Source: Bagarius yarrelli (Eukaryota > Chordata > Actinopteri > Siluriformes > Sisoridae). Taken from it: a DNA stretch of 64,000 nucleotides. Where the stretch lies: NCBI GenBank assembly GCA_005784505.1, contig VCAZ01000147.1, positions 365,398 to 429,397 of the forward strand. The letters are read 5' to 3'. The notes under the pieces are model-generated. The model ran no database searches and was not told where the DNA came from. It was given only the letters and a program-made list of their open reading frames with translations. The position numbers were made by a program, and so were the translations under genes. This document shows positions 1-19,986 of this stretch, one piece after another (the first letter of the stretch is position 1; every line of letters starts with the position of its first letter).

Positions 1-7370
<7,370 letters not shown>

Positions 7371-8200
7371 GCCTGGAATTAAAACTAAATGTGTTCCAGT
7401 ATTAAACTTTTTTCTTCATGATTACCACCAAATCACCGTTTACAAACCGACCAGATGACCTTGTTGCCTTTTAAGGAAAGTGGGCGGGGTTTAAGTCAAG
7501 TTCAAGCACCCTGTACGTTTGTATGACTGTATTAAAATTGTATATAAACTATTACATGATTAAAAATGGCCACCTGTGATTTGGATTGTATATCCGATTA
7601 GTCACATGACCTTAAGATATTTAAAGACAACTGTTGTCTCCAGCATGATTGACACACCAGGTAAATAGTAAATAGTACAGTGACATTTACACAACAGCTC
7701 AATCCAACATGCGATTTAAGGACAAAATCATTCTCTAGTTATTGTAGTCATTTTCTAACCTGCCTGAAAATAAGAATTGTTTTGTTGTGTTTTGCTGTGA
7801 GGAAGTAAAATGACAGCATTGACATGGGTCAAAAACAGAAATGACATAATAAATAAATATCGGTTCTGCCTATCGATTATCGCTCAAATCGGTATGCAAA
7901 TAATCGGCATTGCAATCAGTTCTGAAAAAAAAAACCCATCAGTCGATCTTTAATTTTTAACGATTGTTTTTTTAAATTTAACATAACAGCGACGGCTAGG
8001 GATAGATTTCAGTTTAATTAAAAATATATATATATATATAAAATGCTTCATTTGTGTCCCATCAATGTTATTTACATATAATGTACATACATTTTTATTT
8101 ATATTTACAGATCACCTTAACACAATGTCTCATTAATATTCTCATTATCACACATAATAATTTAAGCGAACCCGTTTATTTCCGCCTCTCTTGATGATCG
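7371..8200. other. znf692 3'UTR and znf692-fcho1 intergenic DNA
   Basis: AT-rich DNA. ATTAAA hexamers near 7378 and 7411 are candidate poly(A) signals for znf692. A repeat copy also present in the inverted repeat at 30.4 kb lies at about 7775-7965. No coding exon is seen. Confidence 0.5.
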
Positions 8201-8204
8201 CCAT

Positions 8205-8498
8205 TAATTTTATCCAATAGTGCTTTGTTTTAAAAGGTGGGCGTTACTTGTGCAAAAAAACACGCGATTTGATTGGCTCTATTTTCCACTTCAGAATCCC
8301 GCCTTTTGACGGTTGCCATGCCTTTTTGCCGTGGCGAAGAGACGGCAGCCAATCATAAATCAGGTGGGCGGGGACTTCTGGACGCTGTCAGGGGCTCGCT
8401 ACTATCCGATCACATTGAACGCGGCAAGGTTTGTGGAGTGATATTGTACCGGTGAAGGAGAAAATGAACCATACCGTCATTATTCTTTCGCCTAAAAG
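8205..8498 (+). promoter_or_regulatory. fcho1: Probable fcho1 promoter and non-coding first exon
   Basis: A GC-richer island in AT-rich surroundings with three CCAAT-type boxes (CCAAT at 8214, ATTGG at 8272, CCAAT at 8349) and a GC box (GGTGGGCGGGGA, 8363-8374). A candidate 5'UTR exon ends at 8498 (CCTAAAAG/GTAAAA). It contains an ATG at 8464. The first fcho1 coding exon has an acceptor at 19699, and this is the only promoter-like block I see upstream. The link between the two is inference. Confidence 0.5.
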
Positions 8499-9284
8499 GT
8501 AAAACTGAGTTCCGTGTGGTCTCCTTTAGCGTTTAAGGGTATATAAATATATATATGTTTAAATTCACGGTTATTTTGGGTTCGTATTCTCTCCTTTCCT
8601 TTACAGCGCATAGAAACCGTTCGGTCGCGTCCCAATCGGGTTCGGAGAGATTGTCTGAGTGCACTAGGTAGCGCGCGAGTCTAGTTGATATTGTATCGAT
8701 TGAAGTGCGTTTGTAAAGGAATTGCTCGTCATTTGGAACGGAACCGCCAGTCAATAGCGGTTTGGCTGAACTGTTTTGCTGAAAAAGCGTTTATTTATTT
8801 ATTTGTTTGTGTTTATTAGTTAATTAAATATTTCTTTCACGTTTTCTCCATTTCTTTAATGTTATATTATCTTTTTTTTAAAGATGTTAATAAAGCAGCT
8901 CAGATGCAGGAACTTGGTCTGATATTATATTGTAAAGCAGACAGATGGCCGCATGGTGGCTTTTATTAATTTTATTTTATTATTAATTAATTCATTTATT
9001 TATTCATAAGTCTATTTCATTGTCTTTAATTATATTTATTTTAGAGATCAACACATTTGCCAAGCAGTCGATGTTTGTTTTCTAAGCGAAATTAATCCAT
9101 TTTAATGTCCTTTATTTCTCTGTTTTATTTTATTTATTATTAAACATGTATAAAGTAAATTATTTTTAAATATATTATTTTATCTATATTATCACTTTGT
9201 ATTATATTTACCAAGTGTGTAACATGATGCACTGACTAGTGGACTAGTGAAGGGGAGGACTAGATGCCACTAGAGAGTAGAGTA

Positions 9285-9331
<47 letters not shown>

Positions 9332-11589
9332 TCATAAATTGTGCCCAAGACTAAAAAAACTATAACAAAATGAATAAATGTGTAATTTATTTCCAGACTT
9401 TGGCTGCATGCCAGACTTCTCTACTATTACAGTATGTGGAATCGAGTATTGTGAAGCTGAACGTCATGTGACAATTTCAACATGGCGGCTGTAGAAACGT
9501 TAATGTGTTAATGTAGGAGTCGAAACCTCAGGCGCTATAAATAATTTTACTGCCTGAATCAAATACAATATAAAGGTCCATTAAATGTTGTGTGGTAAGT
9601 CGGTGTTTGATGTGGATTCTGCGATGATACAATATTACATTTTTACGGTATAATTGATACAATGTTAAATATTTACGGTTTACGGATCGTAACATCGCTT
9701 ATCTGCCAGCACAGTTAATATCGTTGATTGTGATTGGTTAGAATCTCGGAATGAAAGTTTATCGTTGCTATGGTAACCGTGCGATTATTTGGACTTGCAC
9801 AGAAAATCGAATTTATCGTTTCACATGCGTTTTTTTAAAAGTTCTCTTTTTTATAAAAATCGTAGAAGTTTATTCCAGGATGTCAGTGACTCAGTTTGAT
9901 ATTTTGTTTTTTTGCGATATTAAAGCCATATTTTTAAAACACAAAACCACCAATCAGATTACAGCAGCGGGTCGCCATTCTGGAATTTTGCTTGGACTTG
10001 TACGGTGGCTCTTTTGTCCAAAAATCGAACTGTATAGTTTTGGCGGCAGTGTGCGAACATCACTGACGCAACATGAAGCCATATTTATTTTTTAACGTTA
10101 GAAAATTTCAGTAAAGAACTTTTAGAGTTAAATTGGGGGGGGGGGGGTTACAGAAGTTGTTTTACAGATGTTTTAATAACATTTAGCAGTTACTGTGTGT
10201 TTATTGTGTTAAATCCAGTTTTTAATGTGATATGAAAAACAGTGCGTCGTCAACGAATTTCTGTGCTATAAATAAATCCATCACATTCGTAGATGTTTGT
10301 TAATATGCAACTGTTTTTTCAGGAAATGTTTAAACCCAAACTCTGGGAATTGCCCCAAAAGTTAACGTGCTGGATTTTATTTTGTGTATTTTAGCAGCGG
10401 GACACGCCTGTTGTTTTGCTTGACATCATGGCAGCTTTCTGAAACACAAAGATTGCGATTTCTACACTTGGGAACAGAAAAAGCTTGAGATGACTGATAT
10501 TTATACTAACACACACTGTCACCGAGCGCCGCTTTAAACTTCAGGCGGTCGGCTAACATTTCATGGTTTTTTTGGCAGCCGTAGGATTTAATAACGACGT
10601 TGCGCACGTTAGAACTCGCAATCTAAACATGGTTCAGGTGAGCGTGAGACAGACAGACAGACAGAGGAGACAGACAGAAGGTGAAGAAATGGCTGGAGAG
10701 ACAGATAGAAATAGACAGAAGATAGACAGGTGGAGTGAGAAAAGAGGGATTAGCATCAGAGACAGAGAGAGAAAGAGATGCAATAAGGACAGCTGAAGAT
10801 ACAGTGACATAATGAAAGATGGACAGACAGACAGGGAGACAGCGAGACAGTTTGTTCCTGTTTAGTTTGAATATGAAACCCACCTGGCTGGTTAGCGTGT
10901 GCGGTAGCGCGGCGTTCCGGCTGGACGCTTTAAACTTTCGAAACCTAAAACCTTCCCAGCGCAACACCCACAAACACACACACACACACACACCCACTGC
11001 AAGCTCCACTCAGGGGTGTGAGATTAGTGAAATGAGCTTTTACTAACAGCGGGAAATGTCGTAAATATTTAAATACTGAAGCTTAAAATAAAATCGGTTT
11101 GATTTGCGTTTGGAATGTTTTTGTTTGTTTATAATTTTCAGGTTGGCAAACATTGATAGTTTTTACCATCCGTAAGCTTTAATTAGTCGCAGTCGTCAGG
11201 ACTCCGCGTAGGCGGAGTTATTGCTAAAAAAAGTCAAACACATAAATATGATGTCATTTATCTCATATTTTTTGGGCATTTTGCCTTAATTTATAGGACA
11301 GACAGAGATGAAACGGGGGGAGATAGAGGGGGAGGGGGGCAATAAGGACCCGAGCCGGAAATCAGACTTGGGTCACCAGAATGTATGCCGGTGCCTTGAC
11401 CCATTACACCAAAGCGACAGCCTATTTCGACATCAGTTTAGGAAACAATCCCTAAAGTGTTGCCCTGTCGAATTATCCTTCGAACCGCGGCCATGTTTTC
11501 CACGAGCAAATACACTATCGTTACTTTATTAATTGTTATACAGGTCAGTTTTGGCTTTCCACTTAACGCACCTCCACGGGTGTAATTGT

Positions 11590-11990
11590 GTGAACGGTGT
11601 GTGGTTTCTTTACCTGTCAGTCATGGAGAAGGAGGTGTGGTTTCTGTACCTGTCAGTCGTTGAGAAGGAGGTGTGGTTTCTGTACCTGTCAGTCGTTGAG
11701 AAGGAGGTGTGGTTTCTGTACCTGTCAGTCGTGTGAAGAAGAAGGCGTGATTTCTCTACCTGTCAGTCATGGAGAAGGAGGTGTGTGTTTTCTGTACCTG
11801 TCAGTCGTTGAGAAGAAGGCGTGATTTCTCTACCTGTCAGTCATGGAGAAGGAGGTGTGGTTTCTGTACCTGTCAGTCGTTGAGAAGGAGGTGTGGTTTC
11901 TGTACCTGTCAGTCGTTGAGAAGGAGGTGTGGTTTCTGTACCTGTCAGTCGTTGAGAAGAAGGCAGCGTTTCTGTACCTGTCAGTCCTGT
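11590..11990. repeat. Minisatellite, 36-base unit (CACCC family, locus 2)
   Basis: About 11 units of the type GAAGGAGGTGTGGTTTCTGT then ACCTGTCAGTCGTTGA, with a few diverged units. Frames open through it because 36 is a multiple of three; they are not genes. Confidence 0.92.
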
Positions 11991-12216
11991 TAGATGATTG
12001 GTTGCCTTCACTCATCAGAAGGAGGTCCTGATAAACAAGCGTTGTTGCGAGCGTTATTGTTTTTTTAAGTGTTTCCACAGGAGTTCTTGTAGCCGCCATT
12101 GTGGGCCATTAGCTGTAAAATTGTGATAAATACCAAATCTGATAAAATGTCCCAGACATGTGTGTTCAGCATGGGACAGAGAGTGTGTTGTTTCCTGTTA
12201 AAACTTCAGTGTGTTT

Positions 12217-12249
<33 letters not shown>

Positions 12250-12351
12250 ATGACAATGACAGACATTCTTCGACACCTGCTGCTAATCATACAAAACCAG
12301 TCATCTGCCACAAAAGAGTGTTAAAAGCTTTAATTGTGTGGCACACGCACA

Positions 12352-12391
<40 letters not shown>

Positions 12392-12528
12392 AAGTGAAGA
12401 GGTTTGGCTCTGTCTTGGTCCTACCAATGATCTCACACAGCCGTCAGCTTTCTGTGTGTGTGTCTGTTTGTGGAGGGTTGCATTAAACAGAGAACAGTGT
12501 AGGCTTTGAGTTTGTTGTTAACTAAAAC

Positions 12529-12570
<42 letters not shown>

Positions 12571-12643
12571 AAAATGCACAGGTTGGGGTTGTAATCGTCA
12601 TATTACTGAAGCTCACTGATACACTGCACAAAGAGTGAGACAG

Positions 12644-12654
<11 letters not shown>

Positions 12655-12674
<20 letters not shown>

Positions 12675-13360
12675 GGAGGAAGATAGATAAGACTTCAGAG
12701 ACAGAGAGATAATAAGTGAGGGAGACGAGACAGATGTGAGGGAGATAAGACAGATGTGGAGAGAGAGAAAGAGATAGATATGAGACAGATTAAAGAGAGA
12801 CCAATATGAGACAGATGAGAGACAGAGACAGATATGAGACAGGTGAAAGAGAGAAAGATATGAGACGGATAAGAGAGACAGACAAAGAGAGAGATTAAGA
12901 GAGTCAGCGAGAGGCCGAAAATAATGAAAGACTGATATCAGACAGATATGAGCCAGATGAGAGAGAAAGAAAGAAAGATGAGAGAGAGAGAGAGAGAGAG
13001 ATGAGACAGATGAGAGAGAGAGATGAGAGAGATGAGAGAGAGAGATGAGAGCGAGAGAGAGAGAGAGATGAGAGAGATGAGAGAGAGAGAGAGAGAGAAG
13101 AGGGAGAGATGAGAGAGAAAGAGGGAGAGAGATGAGAGAGAAGAGAGGGAGAGTGGGAGAGATGAGAGAGAGAAAGAGGGAGAGATGAGACAGATGAGAG
13201 AGAAAGAGAGAGAGAGAGAGATGAGACAGATGAGAGAGAGAGAGAGAGAGATGAGAGAGATGAACAGATGAGAGAGAGAGAGAGACAGATGAGAGAGAGA
13301 GATGAGACAGATGAGAGAGAGAAGAGAGATGAGAGAGAAGAGAGAGGGAGAGATGAGACA

Positions 13361-13398
<38 letters not shown>

Positions 13399-13465
13399 AC
13401 AGATGAGAGAGAGAAAGAGAGAGAGATGAGACAGATGAGAGAGAGAGAAAGAGAGAGAGAGAGAT
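12655..13465. repeat. Purine (GA)-rich tract of about 0.8 kb
   Basis: Nearly pure GAGAGA/GATGAGACAGATGAGAGA on the + strand. It can form triplex DNA in principle. No coding exon. Confidence 0.9.
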
Positions 13466-14227
13466 GGCAGACTGAAGAATTAGAATTTTCTCTTGTTAGA
13501 ATTTTCAGCAGTTTTGTTGTTCCCCCTCAGAGGGAGTGGATTGGGACAGGACCGTCTCCTCTTTCAGGAGAATCTCTGGAGTTTTGGGCTTCACCATCAC
13601 TCGTGCCCTTCAGTGCCGTGTCCTTTATCTCTGTGCCAGTTATACCACATTGCCAAAGAGGGTAGTGCAAAGGGGCGGGGTGGGGATTTTGGGTTAGTTA
13701 GCAGCATCCATATCTGGAACACACACACACACACACACACAGAGCAGATGGAGAATCTTTGGCTGAGGGGCTGGTTACAGGGGATGCAGCTGCTACAATG
13801 CTGTGAGCACAAAAATCTGCACACATTCACTATTTACCCCCCCAAAAAAATCTCCAGCCCCTCTGGTCCACTAGAACAAGGCCATAGGATTAAATTGGGA
13901 TGAGGCGTCTTCTGTTGTATTACTTTTTTTTTTTTTTTTTTTTCTCAATGTTTTTCCATTCATCACTTCTTCCTCAGTTTTGGTGAGTGGGCGTGGCCTA
14001 TGTCCATTCAATCTAGGAGTGTGTGTTCTGTTTTACGGTCAGGGGGGTGTGGCTAGAGATGTGTGGAAAAAATACCAGTATGTGTATATTAAATTTAAAA
14101 TGGTAAAATACCATAATTTTACTAAATTCGCTAGTTCATAAGCTGCTGTTCTGGAATTTACCTGTAGGTGACAGTGCCTCCCAAACTGCTGCCGACCGCC
14201 GCTACTATAAAGCAGCCTAACCCTAAC

Positions 14228-15050
14228 CCTAGGCTTTTGTCTGTGTCAGTCTCAGTAAAAGGGGTGTGGCTTTTGTATGTGTCAGTCTCAGTAAAAGGGG
14301 TGTGGCTTTTGTATGTGTCAGTCTCAGTAAAAGGGGTGTGGCTTTTGTATGTGTCAGTCTTAGTAAAAGGGGTGCGGCTTTTGTACATGTCAGTGTCAGT
14401 AAAAGAGGTGTGGCTTTTGTATTTGTCAGTCTCAGTAAAAGGGGTGTGGCTATGGTCATGTCAGTCTCAGTAAAAGGGGTGTGGCTATGGTCATGTCAGT
14501 CTCAATGAAAGGGGTGTGGCTTGTGTTCCTGTCAGTTCCAGTGAATATTATGGGACTTGTACCTGTTAGTCTTAGTAAAGAATGTGGGACTTCTGTAGCT
14601 GTCAGTAACATTGAATGAGGCGGGACTCTTGTACCTTTCAGTCCCAGTAAACAGAATGTAGTTTGTGTACCTGTCAGTCCCAGTAAATGGCGGTGTGGCT
14701 TGTGTCAGTCTCATTAAAAAGGGTGTGGCTTGTGTCCCTGTCAGTTCTAGTGAATGAGATGGGACCTGCGTACCTGTCAGTCTCGGTGAAGGAGGCAGGA
14801 CTTCTGTACCTGTCAGTCTGAGTAAAAAGGGGTGTGTCTTGCTTAGTGTGCAAAAGGGGCATGGCTTCTGTACCTGTCAGTCCCAGCCAAGTAAAATGGG
14901 ACCTGTTTCTATGTCTGTCGGTCACACTGAAAGGGGTGTGGCTTCCAGACATGACTGTCTCTGAGAAACGGGGTGTGGCTTTTATTTCTGTGTCTTGTTT
15001 ACCTATCAGCGTATCGGTCAGCTTCAGTGAAGGGGGCGTGGCTTATGTAT
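14228..15050. repeat. Minisatellite, 36-base unit (CACCC family, locus 3)
   Basis: About 20 units of the type CTCAGTAAAAGGGGTGTGGC then TTTTGTATGTGTCAGT. They are near-identical at the left end and diverged toward the right. Confidence 0.92.
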
Positions 15051-15529
15051 CACAAACCCACATGAGCTTTCTAATACTGCAGTTATTCTAAACAGCAGAA
15101 TTTCTCCACTACCCCTGTATTCTTTTTTTTTGGGGGGGGGTGTAGGTTAGGAAGCAAATAGACTGTCCCATTTGTTTGTCAGAATAGTGAAGTGTCTCGA
15201 AATTGGCAGCTTTGAGACGAACGAATGGAACGACATTGAATTGAACCTGTTTGTGTTTGTGCTGGTGGTGTAAAAGGAAAGGAAACACTGCGGTTTAGTC
15301 GGGTTTCTGCACTGCAGTGCAGAGGAAACGTGTCCAACTCGGCACCTCGAGTCAGTTCGTTATCTGGGTCGCCAGGGAAGCACATGACCTACACTGTGTG
15401 TGTGTGTGTGTGTGTGTGTGAGATGCGTGATGCGGGTGTTCTTATCAAGAACAACTCACTGTTTTTTCTTTCTTTTCTCATCGTATTGTGTAAATTATTT
15501 GACTAATATTTGTGAGAAATACAAAAGAG

Positions 15530-16455
15530 AGAGAGAAAATGAGACACAGAGGCTAAGAGAGACCAGAAAGAGAGAGAGAGAGAGAGAGAGAGAAAAATGA
15601 GACACAGAAGCTAATAAAGATTAAAGAAGTGAGAAAGAAAGAAATAGAAGGACACAGTGGGCAGAGACAAACAAAGAGAGATGGAAGCTGAAAGATATGG
15701 AGATAGCGTGAAAAAGAACTGGAAAAAGAGGGATGGAAAGACAAAATTGAAGAGATTGGAGTTGGAGACAGTGAGACAAAGAAGAAGAGAGACTAAGACC
15801 AGGAGACAAAAATGAGATCAAGCAGCTAAGATAAATTGTAGTAAAACAAAAAAAGAGAAAGAAGCTAAAAGATATGGAGGCAGTGAGACAAGAAAAGAGT
15901 GATGGAGATAATAAGACGAAGAGATGAAGACAGTAGCAGAGCGGCAGAGACAATGAAAGAGAGATAAAGGCTAAGCGAGATGAGAACAGTGCGACAAAGA
16001 AATAGAGAAAGAGGCAGAGAGACAAAGAGAGACACAGAGGCTGGCAGAGATCGATGCACTGAGATAAAAAAGAGATATCTCTTTGCCTGTCTCTCTTTCT
16101 GAGAGATTGTTGTTTGGGTTTCAGCACACAGGAAGTTGTAAGTCTCTGACAGGAAGTCCTCACACGCTGAGCTCACCGAATCAGCAGTGCTAAAGTTGTT
16201 TTTCTACGCCCCTCTTTGTCTCTCTTTCTTTCTCACTCTCTTTCTTTTTCTTTCTCTCTCTTTCTTTCTCTTTGTCTCTCGCGGTCTTTATCTCGCCCTT
16301 TTTGTCTCTTGTTTTTTTTTTTTCTCTCCCTCTCTCTCTTTCTCTCCCACTCTTTCACTCTCTCAATTTGTCTCTCTCACTCTTTCTCTCGTCCTTTTTG
16401 TCTCTTGTTCTCTTTCTCTCCCACTCTTTCGTTTCTCTCTGTCTGTCTGTCTGAC
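15530..16455. repeat. GA-rich block followed by a CT-rich block
   Basis: About 15530-16080 is purine-rich on + and 16205-16455 is pyrimidine-rich on +. The two halves are loosely complementary. Confidence 0.85.
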
Positions 16456-16636
16456 AGACAGACTCGTTTTTTTTTTCATTTTTCATTTCATTTTTTCACA
16501 CTCGTCTTTCTTTTCATTTCTCTTCCCTGCACTTCTTTTCTTTTGCAAGTGCCTCACGTCTGTGTTTGTTTTCCTCATCACCATGGCGTCCGACAGTTGC
16601 TCCTTCGTCTCGGCTGTGATAAAGCCTGTCTCTGTG

Positions 16637-16671
<35 letters not shown>

Positions 16672-17374
16672 GGAGCTATGTATTAATCTGTGTAAGAACC
16701 CAAGCGGCTTTCGCATGAGGGATCAGCCGTAACTAGGCGTGATGGACGAGCGCTCGGTGCTCCGGGCCTAATTTGCGGTGCAGTTTCTTTTTTTTATTGG
16801 ACGCATTTTGTCTTCAGTTCTGATGTCAAGCCTCACTCGCACGCAGTTAATGATGACACTTTGGTAGAGTGATACAAAGAGGACAAGAGGAAAGAGATAG
16901 AGAGGAAAGGGGAGCCAAAAAGAGTGATATGATGAGAGAGAGACACGTGGAAAGAGAAAGACATATAGAGAGAGAAAGACACGTGGAGAAATGAAAAAAG
17001 ACAGAGAGAGTTGGACAGAGAGAGACGAGGACGGACAGAGGAGGACAGATGGAGACATAAAGAAAGAAAAGCAGATTGAGACAAACGGAGAGAGACTGAT
17101 TGGATGGAAATATGGAAAAAGATAAGAGGAGAGACAGGACAGAGGAAAGATGTTGTGAGGCATCAGGAAAGATGGATAGAGAATGAAGAGAGAGAGACAG
17201 CAAAAGAGAGATGTAGAGACTGAAGTGATGGAAAGAGAAAGACCATTGGGGAGAGATGGAAAGAGGAGAGAAAAAGTGAGAGAAGGAGAGGGAAGAGAAA
17301 AAAAAGAAGAGGGAGAAGGACAGACAGAGAGGGGACACAGTGAGAGAGGCAGAGAAGGCTCTGGAAATAGTGTT

Positions 17375-17432
<58 letters not shown>

Positions 17433-17589
17433 GTGTGGGGTGTTTCCAGATGAACAGCAGAGTTCAATCCTCAGCACAATGACAAATCTCTCTGCTGCTT
17501 TATGAAGTCGAGAGTTCACACTCAGCAAAAAAAAGTGTGTAACTATAGAGACAGTAACCTAGCAACCAAAACAATGATACGGTACAAGA

Positions 17590-18305
17590 GAATACCCACA
17601 ATGCACTGTGGTATAATAATATCCAGTGGGTGTGTATGGAGAATACCCACAATGCACTGTGATTAATAATATCCAGTGGGTGTGTATGGAGAATACCCAC
17701 AATGCACTGTGGTATAATAATATCCAGTGGGTGTGTATGGAGAATACCCACAATGCACTGTGGTATAATAATATCCAGTGGGTGTGTATGGAGAATACCC
17801 ACAATGCACTGTGGTATAATAATATCCAGTGGGTGTGTATGGAGAATACCCACAATGCACTGTGGTATAATAATATCCAGTGGGTGTGTATGGAGAATAC
17901 CCACAATGCACTGTGATTAATAATATCCAGTGGGTGTGTATGGAGAATACCCACAATGCACTGTGGTATAATAATATCCAGTGGGTGTGTGTGATGGAGA
18001 GTACCCACAATGCACACATGCACTGTGATTAATAATACCCAGTGGGTGTGTATGGAGAATACCCACAATGCACTGTGATTAATAATACCCAGTGGGTGTG
18101 TATGGAGAATACCCACAATGCACTGTGATTAATAATATCCAGTGGGTGTGTATGGAGAATACCCACAATGCACTGTGATTAATAATATCCAGTGGGTGTG
18201 TATGGAGAATACCCACAATGACAATACCCACAATGCACTGTGATTAATAATATCCAGTGGGTGTGTATGGAGAATACCCACAATGCACTGTGATTAATAA
18301 TACCC
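17590..18305. repeat. Minisatellite, 50-51 base unit with ZNF143-like site
   Basis: About 14-15 units: GAATACCCACAATGCACTGT, then GGTATAATAATATCCAG or the GATTAATAATATCCAG variant, then TGGGTGTGTATGGA. Two unit types alternate. The TACCCACAATGCACTG core is present in about 13 units. Located in fcho1 intron 1. Confidence 0.95.
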
Positions 18306-18693
18306 ACTGGATGTGCCTTTCTTTCCAGTATTTTCATTCAGTTATTCTTTTCATCCCTCGCACTCGTCCTAACCGCAGTGGGAGTTTCTGCCTAATTGCC
18401 CTCACTCTTCCTATTTATCCTCCAGCCCAGCTTTGTTCTGCCCTACACAGACCCGCTTTCACTCTGCTGCACCGCTCTGCGCAGATACACCATAACTTAC
18501 CACCATCATCATTATTCTTCATCATCATCATCATCATCTTCTTCTTCTTCTTCTTCTTTTGTCAGATAAGGAGGAGTGAACGAAATAAAGGTCAATAAGA
18601 GAAAGAGAGAAATGCCTACAGTAAAGAGAGAAAAACAGGCAGAGAGCGAGAGAGCACGAGAGAGAGCGAGAGAGCGAGAGAGCGCGAGAGAGC

Positions 18694-18731
<38 letters not shown>

Positions 18732-19077
18732 GAGAGACCGAGAGAGAGAGAGAGAGAGCGAGAGAGCGAGAGAGAGACAGCATAGCAGACAAAAACACTG
18801 AATTAAGAGATACAGAGTCAAAATCAAAGACACACAGAGAGAATGAGAAAAAATATAATAGATAGAATGAGAGAGAGAATGAAAACTGAAAGAGAGAATA
18901 AAAGAAAAAAAGGGAGAGAGAGAGAGAGAGAGAGATCGGCCAAAAGGTAGAAAGAGAAAATGTTGTGCAGAAGATTCAGGCTACTTAAACTCATTTTTGC
19001 CTACCGAACAGTGTCCACCTGAAGGGGCCACCAGGAATGAAAAATTTTGTGAGCACTGGGAAAAAAATCTAACTCTG

Positions 19078-19672
19078 TTTCTGACTCCGATTCTGACTCC
19101 AATTCTGACTCTGATTCAGCTTATGATTCAGATTCTGACACTGATTCAGCCTATGACTGATTCTGACTCTGATTCAGCTTATGATTCAGATTCTGACACT
19201 GATTCAGCCTATGACTGATTCTGACTCTGATTCTGACACTGATTCTGACTCTGATTCAGCTTATGATTCAGATTCTGACTCTGATTCTGACACTGATGCA
19301 GCTTATGATTCAGATTCTGACTCTGATTCTGACTCTGATTCTGACTCTGATTCAGATTCTGATTCAGATTCTGACACTGATGCAGCTTATGATTTAGATT
19401 CTGACACTGATTCAGCCTATGACTGATACTGACTCTGATACTGACTCTGATTCTGACTCTGATTCTGACACTGATTCTGACACTGATTCAGCTTATGATT
19501 TAGATTCTGATTCTGACTCTGATTCTGACTCTGATTCTGACACTGATTCTGACACTGATTCTGACACTGATTCAGCTTATGATTTAGATTCTGATTCTGA
19601 CACTGATTCTGACTCTGACTCTGATTCAGCTTATGATTCAGATTCTGACTCTGACTCGTATTGTGATTCTGA
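19078..19672. repeat. 12-base-type repeat, GATTCTGACTCT (reads as Ser-Asp)
   Basis: Tandem GATTCTGA(C/T)(A/T)CT with interspersed GATTCAGCTTAT. One frame reads SDSDSDTDSAYD, resembling dentin-sialophosphoprotein repeats. The frame is broken at several points and no splice context supports coding. Confidence 0.9.
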
Positions 19673-19721
19673 CTGGTTTTTTTTTCTTGTCATCCACAGA
19701 ACTGTGTAGAAAAGCCTCGAA

Positions 19722-19754
19722 ATGGAGACAGAGTATTTCAAGAACAATTTCTGG
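19722..19754 (+). CDS. fcho1: fcho1 coding exon 1 (start codon)
   Basis: ATG at 19722 gives METEYFKNNFW, the family N-terminus. The exon itself begins at 19700 after acceptor CATCCACAG, leaving 22 bases of 5'UTR. Donor GTGAGC. A 590-base serine-aspartate-like repeat ends about 30 bases upstream of the acceptor. Confidence 0.88.
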
Positions 19755-19937
19755 GTGAGCATCGGTTTCATTTATCTTGCACACTGTGTGTGTGTGTGTG
19801 TGTGTGTGAATAGCTGAGTCATGTCAGCTGGTCCCCCGGGATTGAAGCACTCTGAGGTCCCTGCACACCTGCCCAGCTATTTCAGGTGTAATACCTCACA
19901 GAGGAGAAAGAGAGAGAGAAAGAGACACACACACACA

Positions 19938-19986
<49 letters not shown>

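Larger units (their letters stand above)
8499..19699 (+). other. fcho1: Probable fcho1 intron 1 (11 kb)
   Basis: No coding exon recognised. It holds AT-rich unique DNA (8.5-11.3 kb), arrays at 11.6 and 14.2 kb, purine or pyrimidine tracts (12.65-13.47, 15.53-16.45, 16.87-17.35, 18.6-18.96 kb), the 50-51 base array at 17.6-18.3 kb and the SD-type repeat at 19.08-19.67 kb. Confidence 0.5.

Noticed and set aside
9220..9500. Fourth copy of the transposon-like family
   Set aside because: Only short motifs (ACTAGTGGACTAGTG, AGTATGTGGAAT) resemble it; not enough to align by eye.
11280..11470. Additional tRNA-like SINE (CCGGAAATCAGACTTGGGTC)
   Set aside because: Has some feel of a fish repeat but I could not match head and tail to a known family.
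17500..18116. Long frames through the 50-51 base array (IHTHWILLY type)
   Set aside because: Repeat-derived: the 51-base units keep phase and so open long frames without coding.
17590..18305. CRISPR array
   Set aside because: Vertebrate DNA; contiguous units without unique spacers. The same holds for 26700-27140.
19181..19709. DSPP-like serine-aspartate protein
   Set aside because: Frames are repeatedly broken by single-base shifts, with no start or splice context. Simple repeat.
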